A stretch of DNA of 64,000 nucleotides, taken from positions 21,298 to 85,297 of the forward strand of contig NZ_JAQTXM010000024.1 in NCBI RefSeq assembly GCF_028688795.1, given 5' to 3'. The DNA is from Rhodoferax sp. Lineage in GTDB: Bacteria > Pseudomonadota > Gammaproteobacteria > Burkholderiales > Burkholderiaceae_C. The stretch's first letter is position 1. Each line of letters begins with the position of its first letter. Both the position numbers and the translations under genes were made by a program. Positions 17,269-26,615 of this stretch are shown here, one piece after another. The notes beneath the pieces are model-generated. The model did no database searches. It was given only the letters and a program-made list of their open reading frames with translations, and had not been told where the DNA came from.

Positions 17269-19107
17269 TCAGCGTGGGCCGCCCGATCCGCTTGGGCCAC
17301 CTGAGCGGCCGCGGCTACCTGAACGGTTGCCGCCACCGGTGCGGCCGGGGCCACCACCAAAGCCGGCACCGGGCGCGCCGGCGTTGCGGTTGCCGCCGCC
17401 AAAGCTGTTGCGGCGTGGGCCGCGGTCAGCCATCATGTCAACGCTGGTGCGCATCGGGTCGGGTTGGCCACCGGCACCTGAGCGTGAGGGGCCTGAACCC
17501 GGGTTGACCGGTCCACCATAGCCGCCACCGTTGCCACCGCCATAACCGCGCGCCGGGCGCTGACCTGGGCCACGAACGGCTTGCTCAGCGGCTGACAAGT
17601 GGCTGCGTGGCTCAGCCTCGCGGCCACCACCGTAGCTGTCACCGCCAGCGTTGGCGTTGCGGCCTTCGCCACCGTAGCCAGCACCGCTGTTACCAGCTTG
17701 ACCGCCTGCAGCGCCTCGACCGCCACGGCTGCCACCGCGACCGCCTGGTGCCGGGCCTCTGCCACCACTTGGCGCAGGGCCTCGACCGCCACCACCATTG
17801 CCGCTGCGTGCTGCACCTGGCCCTTTGCTTTCACGAACACGGGTCAGCATTTCGGTCCGAGCTGATTTTGCCGCGGCCATCATCACTTCGCGGCTTGGCG
17901 GCTTGCCCGCACCGCCCCAAATGGTCTGGCGACCCATGGCAATCGGCTCGGCGTGTTCACCAGCCTCAGGCATGAATTCAGCGATGATTTCCACCGGAAT
18001 GTCTTGCTTGGTGTAGCGCTCGATGGCTTGCATGAAGCCTTCTTCGTCCAGGCTCACCAGATTCACGGCGGTGCCGTCGGCACCCGCGCGGCCGGTGCGG
18101 CCAATGCGGTGCACATAGTCTTCACAGACATTCGGAATGTCGTAGTTCACCACGTGTGGCAGGTCGTCGATGTCAATGCCGCGGGCAGCAATGTCAGTGG
18201 CCACCAGAGCGCGCATCTCGCCGCTTTTAAAGCCGGCCAGCGCTTGCGTGCGGGCTGATTGGCTTTTGTTGCCGTGCAGGGCCATGGCAGTGATGCCGTT
18301 CTTTTCCAGGAACTCGGCCACATTGTTGGCGCCGAATTTGGTGCGGGTAAACACCAGCACTTGGCTCCAGCTTTTCGCTTCGATGATGTGGGCCAGCAAG
18401 GCCTTCTTTTTGCCGCGACCCACCGGGTGAATCAGCTGCGTGATGCGCTGCACCGTGGTGTTGCGCGGGGTCACTTGCACGCTCTGCGGGTCTTTCAGCA
18501 GGGTGGCAGCCAGTTCGCGGATTTCTTCGCTGAAAGTGGCTGAGAACAGCAGGCTCTGTTTGGCCTTGGGCACCGCAGCCAGCACCTTTTTCACGTCATG
18601 GATAAAGCCCATGTCGAGCATGCGGTCGGCTTCGTCGAGCACCAGAATCTGCACTTGGCTCAAGTCCATCATGCCTTGCTGCATCAGATCCAGCAGGCGA
18701 CCCGGTGTGGCCACCAGGATGTCCACGCCTTTTTTCATGCGGCTGATTTGCGGGTTCATACCGACACCACCAAAAATGGCGGCGGAACTTAGTTCCAGGT
18801 ACTTGCCGTAGGTTTTGACAGATTCTTCAACTTGCGCTGCCAGTTCGCGGGTTGGGGTGAGCACCAGGGCTCGAATGGCAACGCCACCGAACTTGCTGCG
18901 AGGTGCTTCCGTAGCGCTGAGTTTGTTCAGCATGGGCAGCACAAAAGCAGCCGTTTTGCCAGTGCCGGTTTGCGCGCCGCCAAGCAGGTCATGACCTGCC
19001 AGCACCAGCGGAATGGCTTGTGCCTGAATCGGCGTGGGGGTTTCGTAGCCTTGCTCAAGCACGGCTTTGATGATGGCCGGAGCCAGGTTTAGTTCTTCAA
19101 ATTTCAT
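17269..19107 (-). CDS. rhlE: DEAD-box RNA helicase, RhlE type
   Basis: A 612-residue ATP-dependent RNA helicase. The N-terminal RecA-like core (about residues 1-380) contains the Q motif (TPIQAQAIP), motif I AQTGTGKT, DEAD (VLDEADRMLDMGF), SAT (LFSATFS) and HRIGRTGRAG. The C-terminal 200 residues are very rich in Gly, Arg, Asn and Ser (RGG-like repeats), a disordered RNA-binding tail longer than in E. coli RhlE. Such helicases act in ribosome assembly and RNA decay. It is a single gene ended by a repeat-borne terminator. Confidence 0.92.
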   Translation of the reverse strand: MKFEELNLAPAIIKAVLEQGYETPTPIQAQAIPLVLAGHDLLGGAQTGTGKTAAFVLPMLNKLSATEAPRSKFGGVAIRALVLTPTRELAAQVEESVKTYGKYLELSSAAIFGGVGMNPQISRMKKGVDILVATPGRLLDLMQQGMMDLSQVQILVLDEADRMLDMGFIHDVKKVLAAVPKAKQSLLFSATFSEEIRELAATLLKDPQSVQVTPRNTTVQRITQLIHPVGRGKKKALLAHIIEAKSWSQVLVFTRTKFGANNVAEFLEKNGITAMALHGNKSQSARTQALAGFKSGEMRALVATDIAARGIDIDDLPHVVNYDIPNVCEDYVHRIGRTGRAGADGTAVNLVSLDEEGFMQAIERYTKQDIPVEIIAEFMPEAGEHAEPIAMGRQTIWGGAGKPPSREVMMAAAKSARTEMLTRVRESKGPGAARSGNGGGGRGPAPSGGRGPAPGGRGGSRGGRGAAGGQAGNSGAGYGGEGRNANAGGDSYGGGREAEPRSHLSAAEQAVRGPGQRPARGYGGGNGGGYGGPVNPGSGPSRSGAGGQPDPMRTSVDMMADRGPRRNSFGGGNRNAGAPGAGFGGGPGRTGGGNRSGSRGRSGGPSGSGGPR

Positions 19108-19373
19108 TTAGTGGTGCACCCCGTCCAGGGCGCTAGGGCATCGGCCTGTTCTGGCGCTGTTCGCGTCAGTTCAGTCAAAGGCTGATGGGATCAAAAACAG
19201 AACCGCAGTGTCACTTGGGTTCCCAGCAAGGTGCTGACGTTGCAGGCAACTGAAGCCCCGCAACAGACCGTATTGTCGCATGGTCCGCGGGATCGGGTTG
19301 AGGCGGCGGGCAAGGGGCATGTGCAGAGCGTCGATAATGACGCCTTTCTATATCGCTGGATTGAACAAGACCC

Positions 19374-21035
19374 ATGGCTCAATACGTATTTTCAATGAAC
19401 CACCTCGGCAAGATCGTGCCGCCGAAAAAGTTCATTCTCAAAGACATTTCCCTCAGTTTCTTCCCGGGTGCCAAGATCGGCGTGCTGGGTACCAACGGCT
19501 CTGGCAAGTCCACCTTGCTCAAGATCATGGCCGGTGTGGACAAGGAGTTTGAGGGCGAAGCCATTCCCATGGCTGGCCTGAACATTGGCTATTTGCCGCA
19601 AGAACCACAGCTTGACCCCGATCAGACCGTGCGTGAAAGCGTGGAAGCGGGCATGGGCGATGTGTTCACAGCCAAAGCCCGGCTGGAAGAAATCTACACC
19701 GCTTACGGTGAAGAAGACGCCGACTTTGACGCACTGGCTGAAGAACAGGCCAAGATGGAAGCCATCATCGGCAGTGCCGGGACAGATTCCGAGCACCAGC
19801 TTGAGATTGCTGCCGATGCCTTGCGCCTGCCGCCGTGGGACGCCAAGGTGGGTGTGCTGTCAGGTGGCGAGAAACGCCGCGTGGCGCTGTGCCGCCTGCT
19901 GCTGTCCAAGCCCGACATGCTGCTGCTTGATGAGCCGACCAATCACTTGGATGCCGAATCAGTCGACTGGCTGGAACAGTTCCTGAAGCGCTACCCCGGC
20001 ACTGTGGTGGCCATCACCCACGATCGTTACTTTTTGGATAACGCTGCCGAGTGGATTCTGGAGCTCGACCGTGGCAATGGCATGCCCTACAAAGGCAACT
20101 ACAGTTCATGGCTGGAGCAAAAGCAGGCACGTCTGGAGCAAGAGCAAAAGGGTGAAGAATCCCGCGCCAAGGCCCTGAAGAAAGAGCTGGAATGGTCGCG
20201 CCAGAATCCCAAGGCACGCCAGGCCAAGAGCAAGGCGCGACTGGCGCGTTTTGAAGAGTTGTCTGATTTTGAATACCAGAGACGCAACGAGACGAACGAA
20301 ATCTTCATCCCCGTGGCTGAGCGCCTGGGCCAAGAAGTGATTGAGTTTGTCAACGTCACCAAGTCCTTTGGCGACCGGGTGCTGATCGATAACCTGAGCT
20401 TCAAGGTGCCCCCGGGTGCCATCGTCGGCATCATCGGCCCTAACGGCGCCGGTAAATCCACACTGTTCAAGATGATTGCCGGGCGCGAAAAGCCCGATTC
20501 CGGCGAAGTCAAGATCGGCCAGACCGTCAAAATGGCCTTTGTCGACCAAAGTCGCGATGACCTGGCCAACGATAAAACCGTTTGGGAAGACGTGTCGGGC
20601 GGCCTTGACATGTTGAACGTCGGCAAATTTCAGATGGCCAGTCGCGCTTACTGCGGCCGCTTCAATTTCAACGGTGCAGACCAGCAAAAACGTGTCGGCA
20701 CGTTGTCGGGTGGCGAGCGTGGTCGCTTGCACCTGGCCAAAACATTGATCGCAGGCGGCAACGTGCTGATGCTCGATGAGCCATCGAACGATCTGGACGT
20801 TGAAACTTTGCGTGCGCTGGAAGACGCGTTGCTTGAGTTCGCCGGCTCTATCATGGTCATCAGCCATGACCGCTGGTTTTTGGACCGCATTGCCACCCAC
20901 ATTCTGGCCTGTGAGGGCGACAGCCAGTGGTTCTTCTATGACGGTAACTACCAGGAATACGAAGCCGACAAGAAGAAGCGTCTGGGCGAGGAAGGTGCCA
21001 AGCCGCACCGCATGCGCTTCAAGGCACTGAAGTAA
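19374..21035 (+). CDS. ettA: Energy-dependent translational throttle protein EttA (ABC-F)
   Basis: A 553-residue ABC-F protein with two ATPase domains: Walker A GTNGSGKST, signature LSGGEKRRV, Walker B MLLLDEP; then Walker A GPNGAGKST, signature LSGGERGRL, Walker B VLMLDEP. No membrane segments. EttA binds the ribosomal E site and adjusts the first peptide bond to the ATP/ADP ratio. Charged linker and arm regions (WLEQKQARLEQEQKGEE, and RQNPKARQAKSKARLARFEE) are as in EttA. Full length. Confidence 0.95.
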   Translation: MAQYVFSMNHLGKIVPPKKFILKDISLSFFPGAKIGVLGTNGSGKSTLLKIMAGVDKEFEGEAIPMAGLNIGYLPQEPQLDPDQTVRESVEAGMGDVFTAKARLEEIYTAYGEEDADFDALAEEQAKMEAIIGSAGTDSEHQLEIAADALRLPPWDAKVGVLSGGEKRRVALCRLLLSKPDMLLLDEPTNHLDAESVDWLEQFLKRYPGTVVAITHDRYFLDNAAEWILELDRGNGMPYKGNYSSWLEQKQARLEQEQKGEESRAKALKKELEWSRQNPKARQAKSKARLARFEELSDFEYQRRNETNEIFIPVAERLGQEVIEFVNVTKSFGDRVLIDNLSFKVPPGAIVGIIGPNGAGKSTLFKMIAGREKPDSGEVKIGQTVKMAFVDQSRDDLANDKTVWEDVSGGLDMLNVGKFQMASRAYCGRFNFNGADQQKRVGTLSGGERGRLHLAKTLIAGGNVLMLDEPSNDLDVETLRALEDALLEFAGSIMVISHDRWFLDRIATHILACEGDSQWFFYDGNYQEYEADKKKRLGEEGAKPHRMRFKALK

Positions 21036-21059
21036 GGCTTAAAAGAAGCCGCTCTCGCC

Positions 21060-23354
21060 GTGTCTAGCCCTGTCTTGCCTGGGTCAAGTCGCTCGCTGTA
21101 CCGTGATTTGCTGGCGCAGGCAAGCGCTGGCAGTGCGGCCATGTTGTCGCGTGCGCTGGCGCAGGCGCGTCAGTCGATGCGCGACGAGGCCACACGCGCG
21201 CAGGGTTTGCTGGCGCGCGACCATCTGGCGCTGAGTGTCAAGCTGCTGGACGCGCACGCGTCACAGTTGTGCATGCGGTACCCCCAAGCGCTTGACGACG
21301 CTTTTCGCCGCCATGATGCGCCTGAGTCCCGCCTTGGCGTGGTCGCCACCCAGGGCTTGCGGCTGGATCAACTTGAGTTGATGGATGAATCCCAGGTGCA
21401 CGAGCGAGTCGAGACGGCCCGGGCTATCCAGCACATGCTGTTGATCTCCGAAAGTGCGCTGACAGAGTTCAACACCTATGTGTGTGCGTTGCAGGGACAC
21501 AAACAGGTCACTGCGTCACGCAATCCCCTGCGGCCGGATGCCTATGTGGCAGCGCTGCAAGAGGTGATGGATGAGATAGGTTTGCCGTTACGGGTGCGTA
21601 CTGCCTGGGTGCAGCATGTGTCAGGCGCACTGGGTGCTGCACTCAATGCCGAATATGCCAGTTGGGTAGCGCAACTGCGGGGGCAGGGTGTGCAACCGGC
21701 CGTGTTTTCGGTGCGTCGCACAGCCGAGACATCTACGCCCCAGCATGTGACGGCTAGCCGCGGCGCACGTGCGCCCTGGAGTCCGCAACATCGCCAGACG
21801 GTGCTGACGCTTGACCGATTGCGTCGTTTGATGGCGGGCGAACTGGCGGCTGAGCCGTGCGATCCCAAGGAGGCGTTTGCGCGCCAGTTTGCCCAGGAGT
21901 TTGAGGTGTCCAGCGATCAGCCGCCTGTGGATACCGGCTTTGAGGCGACCGTGCCGGCCGCCCTTGAAGCGCTGCAAGACATGCAGCAGGTGGATCATCT
22001 GGTGAGCCGCATGGCGCAGCGCCCGGGTTTTACTCTGGCGCCAAAGGGTGTACCCAACGCGGAATTGCCGGTGCGCGAGCAACTCATGCGTCAAGCTCAG
22101 GCTCAGGGCATGGCCCAAGTCTTGAGCCTGGAGGTGGTGGCCCTGATGGTGGACAACCTGGTGCAAGACAGCCGTTTGTTGCTGCCCATCCGGGACCTGA
22201 TCTCACGCCTGGAGCCCGCCTTGCTGCGCCTGGTGTTGGTGGATGCGCGCTTTTTCAGTGACCGGCAGCATCCCGCACGGCGTTTGTTGCAAGAGATTGC
22301 ACAAAAGGGTTTGGCTTTTGGCTCGGTTGATGATGCCCATTTCAACGTGTTTCTGGTGGCGTTGCAGCGCTTTGTCAGTCCGCTGGCGTCCATGCAAATT
22401 GACAGCGCTGAGCCGTTTGAATTGGCGCTCAAGAGTTTGACAACTGAGTGGAGCCAAGCAGCAGCACGTACCGATGTTTCCAGCCAAATGGACACCGCAG
22501 TGGCTGCGCTTGAGTTTGCCGAGTCGCGAAATCTGCTGGCTGACAAAATGGTCGCTGGCATGCAGTCGATGGCAGAGTTGCAGCAGGTTCCCCAGAGTTT
22601 GCTGGATTTTTTGTTTGGCCCCTGGGCGCAGGTCATGGCCTGTGCCCAGCTCAATGACCAGTCGCATGCCGACGATCCGGGGGGCTACAAGGCGCTGGTT
22701 CACACCTTGCTGTGGAGCGCTCAGCCAGAACTCACCCGCAAGAACATCGACAAGCTCACCAGGCTGGTGCCGCGGCTGTTGCCCACCTTGCGCGCGGGCC
22801 TGCGTCTGATTGACTATCCCGCAACCAAGACCAGCGTGTTTTTTGATGTGCTGATGCAACTGCACCAGCAAGCCTTTCGGCCTGTGCAAGCCAAGCCTGC
22901 GACGCAAGAGCGGCCTGATTTGGCGGCAAGCCTGCTGGGTGATCAGGCGCACTGGGTAGCGCCGGCAGAAGCCAAGGCCTCAGGTTTCATGGACCTGCCC
23001 GACGATTTTGCTGGCCCGCAAGAGCCGGTAGCGGTTGAGAAATCTGCTGCTTTGCTTGAAATGGCGGCACCGGGGTACGGTGAACTGGGTGCCTTGTCGG
23101 TCGGGACTTGGATCGAACTTCTGACCAACGACATCTGGAGCCGCACGCAACTGTCGTGGATCAGCCCACAACGCACCATGTACCTGTTTACCAGCGTTCA
23201 GGGTAAAACCCAGTCGATGACGCAGCGCATGCTGGAGCGCTTGCACGGCAGCGGAAGGCTGCGCGTGTTGTCAGAGCAGTCCATGGTGGACGGCGCGCTC
23301 GATGCGGTGGTGCAAACCGCCATGCTCAACAGCCTCGACCTCAGGGTTGTTTGA
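21060..23354 (+). CDS. DUF1631 family protein
   Basis: A 764-residue, mostly helical, cytoplasmic protein of the DUF1631 family, common in beta- and gammaproteobacteria and sometimes mislabelled thymidine phosphorylase. The start is GTG at 21060, 24 bp after ettA, so co-transcription is likely. The C-terminal part (GTWIELLTNDIWSRTQLSW, then RTMYLFTSVQGKTQSMT) has a beta-rich, PilZ-like look, but I cannot confirm c-di-GMP motifs. The function is unknown. It overlaps the convergent TAXI gene by 14 bp at the 3' end. Confidence 0.75.
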   Translation: MSSPVLPGSSRSLYRDLLAQASAGSAAMLSRALAQARQSMRDEATRAQGLLARDHLALSVKLLDAHASQLCMRYPQALDDAFRRHDAPESRLGVVATQGLRLDQLELMDESQVHERVETARAIQHMLLISESALTEFNTYVCALQGHKQVTASRNPLRPDAYVAALQEVMDEIGLPLRVRTAWVQHVSGALGAALNAEYASWVAQLRGQGVQPAVFSVRRTAETSTPQHVTASRGARAPWSPQHRQTVLTLDRLRRLMAGELAAEPCDPKEAFARQFAQEFEVSSDQPPVDTGFEATVPAALEALQDMQQVDHLVSRMAQRPGFTLAPKGVPNAELPVREQLMRQAQAQGMAQVLSLEVVALMVDNLVQDSRLLLPIRDLISRLEPALLRLVLVDARFFSDRQHPARRLLQEIAQKGLAFGSVDDAHFNVFLVALQRFVSPLASMQIDSAEPFELALKSLTTEWSQAAARTDVSSQMDTAVAALEFAESRNLLADKMVAGMQSMAELQQVPQSLLDFLFGPWAQVMACAQLNDQSHADDPGGYKALVHTLLWSAQPELTRKNIDKLTRLVPRLLPTLRAGLRLIDYPATKTSVFFDVLMQLHQQAFRPVQAKPATQERPDLAASLLGDQAHWVAPAEAKASGFMDLPDDFAGPQEPVAVEKSAALLEMAAPGYGELGALSVGTWIELLTNDIWSRTQLSWISPQRTMYLFTSVQGKTQSMTQRMLERLHGSGRLRVLSEQSMVDGALDAVVQTAMLNSLDLRVV

Positions 23355-24651
23355 GTCTTTGTTGTGCCAGGTGGATGTGATTGCGCAGGGCGTACAACTC
23401 GTCGGCGTAAGACAGCGGTACCGTGATTTTCTGCACCCGCGTCTCCAGCCTGGCGAGTTCATTCAAGAGTGACTCAATGGGCTCGGTGCTTTGGCTGGCG
23501 CGCGCTTCAATGTCGCGCAGCTGGCCATACCAGCGAAACACCCGTGAGCGAATTCTGAATTGGTACAGCGGCGGCACGATGCGGCTCAAGGGCAGCAGCA
23601 CCGCCAAAATCACGCCAAAGGCAAGCCACATGCGCTCGATCAGGTTGGCGTAGGCAAACGGCAGGTAGCGCTGCAGCAGCGGGATGCCGTTGCTGATGAC
23701 CCGTTGCGCCTCGTCTGACACTTTAAATTCTGTGTGCGACGCATTGGGGAACTCACGCGTGCGGCTAAACCAGCCGGCCTGCCCATGCAGGGTCAAGGCG
23801 GCCTGGGAGAAAAGTTGCAGCAGGGCCGGGTGCACACCCGGGCGCGCCAGCAGCGTGGTGGTGGTGGCCACCAGCTTGATGTCCTGCGCCGGAATGTCAC
23901 TGGCCAGATCGACCACACCGCGGGGAAGCGTGACCGAGGTCAGGTATGAAAAGCGCCTCGAATAGGCTTCGCTCTGGGAAAAGTTCATCAGTCGCACACC
24001 TGGTGTTTGCAGCAGCATCTGCACCATCGGTGACTCTGGGGCCGAGGCAAACAGCAGGGCGTCAAGCTCACCGTCAAGGAATGCCACGGTGGCCGGGGTC
24101 TGCGACAGATGCGCCAGGTGCAGGGATGCTGGCTCCATGCGGTTAAGTTCAAACAAATGGTCCATCAGGCGCGGCACGCCACTGCCGGTGGTGCCAACAT
24201 TCACGCGCAGGTGACGCACATCGGTCAATGCCTTGAGCGGTTTGTCGCTGCGGTAAAAAAGCCACAAGGGTTCCACGAACAAACTGCCCAGTGACATCAG
24301 TTCAGGCGAATTCTGGGTGGTGGTTTGGGTTGTGGCTTGCGCGTTGCCACCTTGGACAAAACCCAGATCGACCTTGCCCTCGGTGAGCCACTGCAGGTTT
24401 TGCGCTGCACCCTCAGAGGGCAACAGTTTGACCTCAATGCCAAAAGCTTTGAGCGCGGTGGTGTAGCGCTTGCCAAACTCGTCGTAGGCACTCTGCGCCG
24501 GACCGGTGGCCAAGGTGACCTGCTTGGGCGGGGTCGGGTCAAGCCACACATAGGCCAGGAGTAGCAGGCCGGCCGCCAGCGCCAGCAAGGGCCCGGCGGA
24601 CACGAGCAGTTCACGCAGCGAAAGCAGTGTGTCGCGCAGCGGCTGACGCAT
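23341..24651 (-). CDS. TAXI-family solute-binding protein, membrane-anchored
   Basis: A 436-residue protein with an N-terminal membrane helix (about residues 12-35), a TAXI/TRAP-type binding domain (about 40-320: VTLATGPAQSAYDEFGKRY, NLQWLTEGKVDLGFVQGGNA, VGTTGSGVPRLMDHLF) and a second helix (about 335-360), then a coiled C-terminal tail. TAXI proteins deliver solutes such as glutamate-like acids to TRAP permeases; no permease is nearby. The second helix and cytoplasmic tail suggest a sensor or tethered binding protein. ATG at 24651 is chosen; upstream in-frame codons overlap yqeY and lack family features. Confidence 0.82.
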   Translation of the reverse strand: MRQPLRDTLLSLRELLVSAGPLLALAAGLLLLAYVWLDPTPPKQVTLATGPAQSAYDEFGKRYTTALKAFGIEVKLLPSEGAAQNLQWLTEGKVDLGFVQGGNAQATTQTTTQNSPELMSLGSLFVEPLWLFYRSDKPLKALTDVRHLRVNVGTTGSGVPRLMDHLFELNRMEPASLHLAHLSQTPATVAFLDGELDALLFASAPESPMVQMLLQTPGVRLMNFSQSEAYSRRFSYLTSVTLPRGVVDLASDIPAQDIKLVATTTTLLARPGVHPALLQLFSQAALTLHGQAGWFSRTREFPNASHTEFKVSDEAQRVISNGIPLLQRYLPFAYANLIERMWLAFGVILAVLLPLSRIVPPLYQFRIRSRVFRWYGQLRDIEARASQSTEPIESLLNELARLETRVQKITVPLSYADELYALRNHIHLAQQRLKQP

Positions 24652-24673
24652 GTCGGGCTGTCCGGTTTTGGTG

Positions 24674-25120
24674 TCAGCCTGCCAGGGCGGCCTTGACGGC
24701 TTGTGACACCTGTGCCATGTCGGCCTTGCCGGCCAATTGAGCCTTGACGGCGCCCATGACCTTGCCCATGTCGCCCGGGCCTGTGGCACCGAGGCTGGTG
24801 ACAATGGCTTGCACGGCGGCGGTGACCTCGTCGGCGCTCAGGCGTTGCGGCAGGTAGGCTTCAAGCACCTTGATCTCGGCGCTTTCCTTGTCGGCCAGGT
24901 CCATGCGCTGGGCCAGCGTGAAAGCGGCAACCGAGTCTTTGCGCTGCTTGATGAGCTTGTCCACGATGGCAATCATGGCGGCATCGTCAAGCACCACGCG
25001 CTCATCGACCTCTTTTTGTTTGGCTGCAGCCAGCAGCAGGCGGATGGTGCCCAGGCGCTCGCTGTCTTTGGCGCGCATGGCGGTCTTCATGTCTTCGGTG
25101 ACTTGGTCTTTCAATGTCAT
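24674..25120 (-). CDS. yqeY: GatB/YqeY domain protein
   Basis: A 148-residue helical protein (MTLKDQVTEDMKTAMRAKDSE start) matching the YqeY/GatB C-terminal family linked to tRNA-dependent amidation; the free-standing form has no firm function. It follows rpsU on the same strand, a common order (rpsU-yqeY-dnaG) in proteobacteria, though a terminator separates them and dnaG is not seen. The family-typical SADEVTAAVQAIV and GPGDMGKVMGAVK segments are present. Confidence 0.9.
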   Translation of the reverse strand: MTLKDQVTEDMKTAMRAKDSERLGTIRLLLAAAKQKEVDERVVLDDAAMIAIVDKLIKQRKDSVAAFTLAQRMDLADKESAEIKVLEAYLPQRLSADEVTAAVQAIVTSLGATGPGDMGKVMGAVKAQLAGKADMAQVSQAVKAALAG

Positions 25121-25147
25121 TTTTTACTCCTATGAATGTTTTTGGGC

Positions 25148-25180
25148 AAAAAAAAGCCCGCCTGAGCGTCCCCGGCGAGC
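25148..25180 (-). terminator. Rho-independent terminator after rpsU
   Basis: On the minus strand GCTCGCC (25174-25180) pairs with GGCGGGC (25156-25162; one G-T pair), followed by eight T. It separates rpsU from yqeY, probably allowing partial read-through. Confidence 0.8.
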
Positions 25181-25260
25181 ATTTTTTGAGGCTGCAGAGC
25201 CTCGATCAGCTGAGGACAGAGCAAATTTGCTGCGCAAATATTGGTCTGTCCCGCAAGTGA

Positions 25261-25473
25261 TCAGAACAGCTTCTTGGGCAACTGCATGGCGCGGATGCGC
25301 TTGTAGTTGCGCTTGACGGCGGCTGCCTTCTTGCGCTTGCGCTCAGCGGTGGGTTTTTCATAGAACTCACGGGCACGCAAGTCAGTCAGAAGACCGAGCT
25401 TTTCAATGGTGCGTTTGAAGCGGCGCAGAGCGACGTCGAAGGGTTCGTTTTCTTTTACACGGATCGTTGTCAT
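25261..25473 (-). CDS. rpsU: 30S ribosomal protein S21
   Basis: A 70-residue very basic protein ([21 protein letters not shown]... KKLF) matching ribosomal protein S21, which helps the small subunit pair with the mRNA Shine-Dalgarno region. Length and the [15 protein letters not shown] tail are typical. A terminator follows at 25148-25180 and yqeY lies beyond. Confidence 0.97.
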   Translation of the reverse strand: MTTIRVKENEPFDVALRRFKRTIEKLGLLTDLRAREFYEKPTAERKRKKAAAVKRNYKRIRAMQLPKKLF

Positions 25474-25609
25474 TACGTAATGTTGTCCAGAATATGCAGA
25501 CTTCTATCAAAGGGAGATCGAGCCATTTGACGAACATCATGCGATTTTTCCCCACTTTAAAGTTGATCAGGCAGTGGGGGTTTGCCAGCAAAGCCTCGGA
25601 TTATAGCGA

Positions 25610-26539
25610 TTAGCTTTGGCACTGTGATGCGTTTACCCACGTTTTTTCAACCAGGCCCATGATATGCGCCACCTGTTGGGCCATGGGGACGGGCACGGGC
25701 CTCTGGCCGTTCAGCACTTCTTGCGTCCAGCGGGCGGTGCTGTCGGCGTCCAGTGCAGGCAGGTCTGGCAGCTGGGCCAATGGGCCGGTTTGGGGCTCTT
25801 GCACCCGGGTGCATTGGCCCAGTTGAATGGCGTCCATGGCGGGAATGCGGCGTGGGTCGGCGACCGGTTCGCCCTCGGTGCCCCGCAGCAACAGCGCCGT
25901 GGCGTTCATCAATTTCAGGGTTTCCGTCATGGACACGGCGTATTCCGGGTGGGTGTAGCTGCCCACGATCACGGCCGGGCCGTCGCATGGGTTCATCAGC
26001 TTGACCAAGCTGTGGGCCGAGTTACGCAAGCCGACCACGCGGCGCACGTCCAGCAGGCGCGCCAGGCCTGGGCAGAGAAGTGCAGTGGGCACAAACCGGA
26101 CCTCGCCAATTGCTATATCAGTAATAGCTGCTTGCGCTTGTATTCCAAGGGCTACAAGCACATTTTGTGTAGAAATACGGCTGTCTTCAGAGGCGCTGCC
26201 ATGCACCATCACTGCCACGCCCTGACGCGCCAGCAACAGTGCAAGCAAAGGCGTGAGCACCGGCAACTTGCGTGCACCGTTGTAGCTGGGCAGCACCACC
26301 GTGGGGCAGCCGTTCGTGGGCACCGCGTGTAGCCGCGTCTGCGTGGCGTCCAGAAAGCCGGCCATTTCCTCAGGTGTTTCGCCCTTGATGCGCATGGCCA
26401 GGCAAAACGCGCCAACCTCCAGGTCGCAGGCTGTGCCGTCAAGCAATTGGCCAAACAAGTCGGCTGCCTGCGCACGGTCGAGGTGGCGCGCGCCGTCTTT
26501 GCCACGCCCGATGTCTTTGATGTATTTGCTGATGCTCAT
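25610..26539 (-). CDS. ybiB: YbiB/TrpD2-type glycosyltransferase-fold protein
   Basis: A 309-residue relative of anthranilate phosphoribosyltransferase. It has the N-terminal helical domain (ISKYIKDIGRGKDGARHL) and the phosphoribosyltransferase-like fold, but not the TrpD catalytic KHGNR signature; YbiB proteins are non-specific DNA binders (TrpD2 class). ATG at 26539 fits the family start. A repeat copy (26108-26166) lies in frame and encodes VALGIQAQAAITDIA. It is 76 bp after nasA on the same strand and may be read from the nitrate operon. Confidence 0.85.
   Translation of the reverse strand: MSISKYIKDIGRGKDGARHLDRAQAADLFGQLLDGTACDLEVGAFCLAMRIKGETPEEMAGFLDATQTRLHAVPTNGCPTVVLPSYNGARKLPVLTPLLALLLARQGVAVMVHGSASEDSRISTQNVLVALGIQAQAAITDIAIGEVRFVPTALLCPGLARLLDVRRVVGLRNSAHSLVKLMNPCDGPAVIVGSYTHPEYAVSMTETLKLMNATALLLRGTEGEPVADPRRIPAMDAIQLGQCTRVQEPQTGPLAQLPDLPALDADSTARWTQEVLNGQRPVPVPMAQQVAHIMGLVEKTWVNASQCQS
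26108..26166 (-). repeat. Interspersed repeat copy 7 (sense, inside ybiB)
   Basis: On the minus strand: CTTGTAGCCCTTGG, then CAAGCGCAAGCAGCTATT and GATATAGCA. It lies in frame in ybiB, in the same reading frame as the signal-peptide copies. Confidence 0.75.
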
Positions 26540-26615
26540 AGCGCCGGATTGTCCGTGATGGCTGCGGACATTTTTTAGCCGGACCTTTGTGCCTTTGAGC
26601 CTGCGAGGCAGCCGA

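Noticed and set aside
17269..17880. Possible tandem repeat or CRISPR-like structure in the helicase 3' end
   Set aside because: The repetitive look comes from Gly/Arg/Asn-rich codons of a disordered tail; there are no equal-length repeats with unique spacers.
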